From NCBI GenBank assembly GCA_016191235.1, contig JACPOZ010000040.1:1-64000 (forward strand): a stretch of 64,000 nt of DNA, in the 5' to 3' direction. Numbering within the stretch: the first letter of the stretch is position 1; every line of letters starts with the position of its first letter. Position numbers and translations under genes: made by a program. The stretch is from Gammaproteobacteria bacterium (GTDB taxonomy: Bacteria; Pseudomonadota; Gammaproteobacteria; Ga0077554; Ga007554). The notes below the pieces were generated by a model, which ran no database searches, was not told the DNA's origin, and worked only from the letters and a program-made list of their open reading frames with translations. Positions 61,734 to 64,000 of the stretch are shown one piece after another.

Positions 61734-62612
61734 GTGAATAATTTTGGGGCTATCGTGAAAATCACCCTACCCGACGCCTACGCGCATTGCCTGCGCCTTG
61801 CACGCTCCCATTACGAAAACTTCCCCGTCGCCTCGGTTTTTTTGCCCAAACACTTGCGCGAACCGATCAGCGTCATCTATGCCTTTGCACGAACGGCGGA
61901 CGATTTTGCCGATGAGGGTGATCTTGCACCTGAGGAGCGCCTTGCGAAACTCGATGCCTACGTGGCGGGACTTGACGCCATCAAGAATGGCAGCACGATT
62001 GAAGACCCAGTGTTCATTGCGCTAAAGGATGTGATGAGCAAGCACACCCTGCCTCCACAGCTCTTTTATGACCTGCTGACCGCATTTCGCATGGACGTCA
62101 CCAAGAAACGCTATGCGGATTACGACGAGGTTCTCTATTACTGTCGCCATTCGGCCAATCCGGTAGGGCGATTGCTACTGCATCTTTATGACCTTGCCAC
62201 GCCCGTCAATCTTGCTCATTCGGATGCGATATGCAGCGCCTTGCAGCTCATCAACTTCTGGCAGGATATCGGCCAGGATTATCACGAAAACAATCGCATT
62301 TATCTGCCACAAGATGAAATGGCGCGCTATGGCGTGACCGAAGACCATCTCCGACAAAGCCAAACCGATGCCGCCATGCGCAGCCTGATGGCCATGCAAA
62401 TCGAGCGCACGCGGCGCTTGCTGCTGTCAGGCGCGCCCTTAGGTCTTGTACTGCCGGGCCGCATGGGCTTTGAGCTGCGTCTCACCCTCCACGGTGGATT
62501 GCGTGTCTTGCAAGCGCTGGAAGCGCAACGTGATGACGCCTTTACTCGGCCCCGCCTCAAGGCGCATGATTGGCTGGCGATAATGTGGGGAGCGCTGGCA
62601 CGGAAACAGTAG
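61734..62612 (+). CDS. hpnC: squalene/phytoene synthase family, HpnC
   Basis: HYENFPVASVFLPKHLREPISVIYAFARTADDFADEGD; start may instead be GTG 61755. Confidence 0.93.
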   Translation: MNNFGAIVKITLPDAYAHCLRLARSHYENFPVASVFLPKHLREPISVIYAFARTADDFADEGDLAPEERLAKLDAYVAGLDAIKNGSTIEDPVFIALKDVMSKHTLPPQLFYDLLTAFRMDVTKKRYADYDEVLYYCRHSANPVGRLLLHLYDLATPVNLAHSDAICSALQLINFWQDIGQDYHENNRIYLPQDEMARYGVTEDHLRQSQTDAAMRSLMAMQIERTRRLLLSGAPLGLVLPGRMGFELRLTLHGGLRVLQALEAQRDDAFTRPRLKAHDWLAIMWGALARKQ

Positions 62613-62667
62613 TGTTTGAATCTGTTATCATCATAGCTTCCCTACATTCAGATTTGCCAGCCAGCGC

Positions 62668-63546
62668 ATGACCCCCGACGAATATTGCCAGGACAAGGCC
62701 GCCAAAAGCGGATCGAGTTTTTATTACAGTTTTTTATTCCTTCCTCCACAGCAGCGTCAGGCCATCACCGCCCTGTACGCCTTCTGTCGCGAGGTGGATG
62801 ATGTCGTCGATGAATGCGATGATGTCAACGTGGCGCGCATCAAGCTCCAGTGGTGGCGCGAGGAGATCGGCAGGGTTTTTGACGGCACGTCGCGCCACCC
62901 GGTGGGCCAGGCATTGCGCGGGCCAGTGACCACTTATAATCTGCCGCAAGAACACTTCCTGGAAATCATCGACGGCATGGAGATGGATCTCGATCACCAG
63001 GGCTATGCCTCATTCAAGGATCTCGCCCTCTACTGCCACCGCGTGGCGAGCATCGTGGGATTGATGGCGGCGGAGATCTTTGGCTATCAAGACCGCCGCA
63101 CGCTGAAATACGCCCACGAACTCGGCATGGCCTTCCAGCTCACCAATATCCTGCGCGATGTCCGTGAAGACAGCCTGCTGGGGCGGATTTATCTGCCCCT
63201 CGACGAGCTGGAACGGTTCGGCGTCACTCCGGAGGACATCATGGCGCACCGCATGTCAGACAACATGCGCGAACTGTTTAAATTCCAGGCGCAGCGCGCG
63301 CACCAATACTACACCCAGGCCTATGCCCATCTGCCGGAGAGCGACCGCTATCCACAACGCAGCGGACTCATCATGTCGGCCATTTATCAGGCCACCCTCA
63401 AGGAAATCGAGGACGATGGTTACAACATACTCAAGCGGCGCGTTTCGCTAACGCCGCTGCGCAAGCTTTGGATCGCCTGGCAAACCGCACGCCACGAAAA
63501 AAGCCTCTACAAAAAACAGCGCAAACGCGGCATGCAAAAAGCATAG
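62668..63546 (+). CDS. hpnD: presqualene diphosphate synthase HpnD
   Basis: GSSFYYSFLFLPPQQRQAITALYAFCREVDDVVDECDD; LGMAFQLTNILRDVREDSLLGRIYLP. Confidence 0.95.
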   Translation: MTPDEYCQDKAAKSGSSFYYSFLFLPPQQRQAITALYAFCREVDDVVDECDDVNVARIKLQWWREEIGRVFDGTSRHPVGQALRGPVTTYNLPQEHFLEIIDGMEMDLDHQGYASFKDLALYCHRVASIVGLMAAEIFGYQDRRTLKYAHELGMAFQLTNILRDVREDSLLGRIYLPLDELERFGVTPEDIMAHRMSDNMRELFKFQAQRAHQYYTQAYAHLPESDRYPQRSGLIMSAIYQATLKEIEDDGYNILKRRVSLTPLRKLWIAWQTARHEKSLYKKQRKRGMQKA

Positions 63547-63562
63547 GGCCAAAGGGCACACG

Positions 63563-64000
63563 ATGCACGTTGTCATAGTCGGTGGCGGTTGGGCAGGTCT
63601 GGCGGCAGCGGTGGAGCTGTGCCAGCACGGCGCCCGCGTAACTGTCCTGGAAGCGGCGCCGCAACTCGGTGGACGGGCACGCGGGCTGGACTCTACCTTG
63701 AACGGTCAACGCATCGACAACGGCCAGCACCTGCTGCTCGGCGCCTACCGTGAAACACTAAGGCTGCTGAATATTCTGGGCATACCGGAAGCCAGCGTCT
63801 TCGAGCGCCGCCCGTTGCAACTCATGTACAAGGCAATTGATCGTCCTGACATTCGCATTACCTGCCCATCGCTGCCCGCGCCGCTCCATCTCGTAACCGC
63901 CTTATTGAACGCCGAAGGATTAACTCTGGCGGAACGCCTGAATGCGCTGTCGATATGCCGTGGCCTGCTGCGGAGCGGATTCAAAATCGACGACGACATC
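63563..64000 (+). CDS. hpnE: hydroxysqualene dehydroxylase HpnE, truncated by window end
   Basis: manual translation MHVVIVGGGWAGLAAAVELCQHGARVTVLEAAPQLGGRARGLDSTLNGQRIDNGQHLLLGAYRETLRLL; no stop in window so not in ORF track. Confidence 0.93.
   Translation, partial: MHVVIVGGGWAGLAAAVELCQHGARVTVLEAAPQLGGRARGLDSTLNGQRIDNGQHLLLGAYRETLRLLNILGIPEASVFERRPLQLMYKAIDRPDIRITCPSLPAPLHLVTALLNAEGLTLAERLNALSICRGLLRSGFKIDDDI

Overview
Gammaproteobacterial-type chromosome segment, assigned from gene content only. Most of it is ordinary core genome: MFS-aroC-sppA-HAD-rluC // rne; a purA-hisZ-DUF2065-hflC-hflK-hflX-hfq-miaA block; a response regulator and tRNA-Ser; rluE-nudJ-FGGY kinase; EAL/HDOD; PduO-type adenosyltransferase; MTIP-HPRT; di-heme peroxidase; prmB; tamA-tamB; Fur-family regulator-thiO; a type IV minor-pilin operon (fimT/pilV/W/X/Y1/E); ubiG-gph-rmuC; and hpnC-hpnD-hpnE. 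The stand-out feature is a ~9.95 kb filamentous phage (inovirus) prophage between tamB and fur. It is bounded by a perfect 46-bp direct repeat of the 3' end of a tRNA-Thr(CGT) gene (38566-38611 and 48520-48565). It carries a gpII/X-type Rep, an ssDNA-binding protein, two tiny membrane proteins missing from the ORF track, a pVIII-like coat, a TspB/pIII-like adhesin, DUF2523 (pVI), Zot (pI), a secretin (pIV) with an in-frame TAA, an excisionase-like HTH protein and a tyrosine integrase. An accessory cassette (DUF6883-like + DUF4926-like + small ORF) sits behind rep, flanked by a diverged duplication of the rep 3' end. Next to it is an Xre/MbcA/ParS-type antitoxin-like gene whose coding region contains 11 perfect 9-bp tandem repeats (SPT)11. 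The rest of the window has several short non-autonomous palindromic or MITE-like repeats, two of which border broken genes (DUF5615 toxin-like, RHS fragment).
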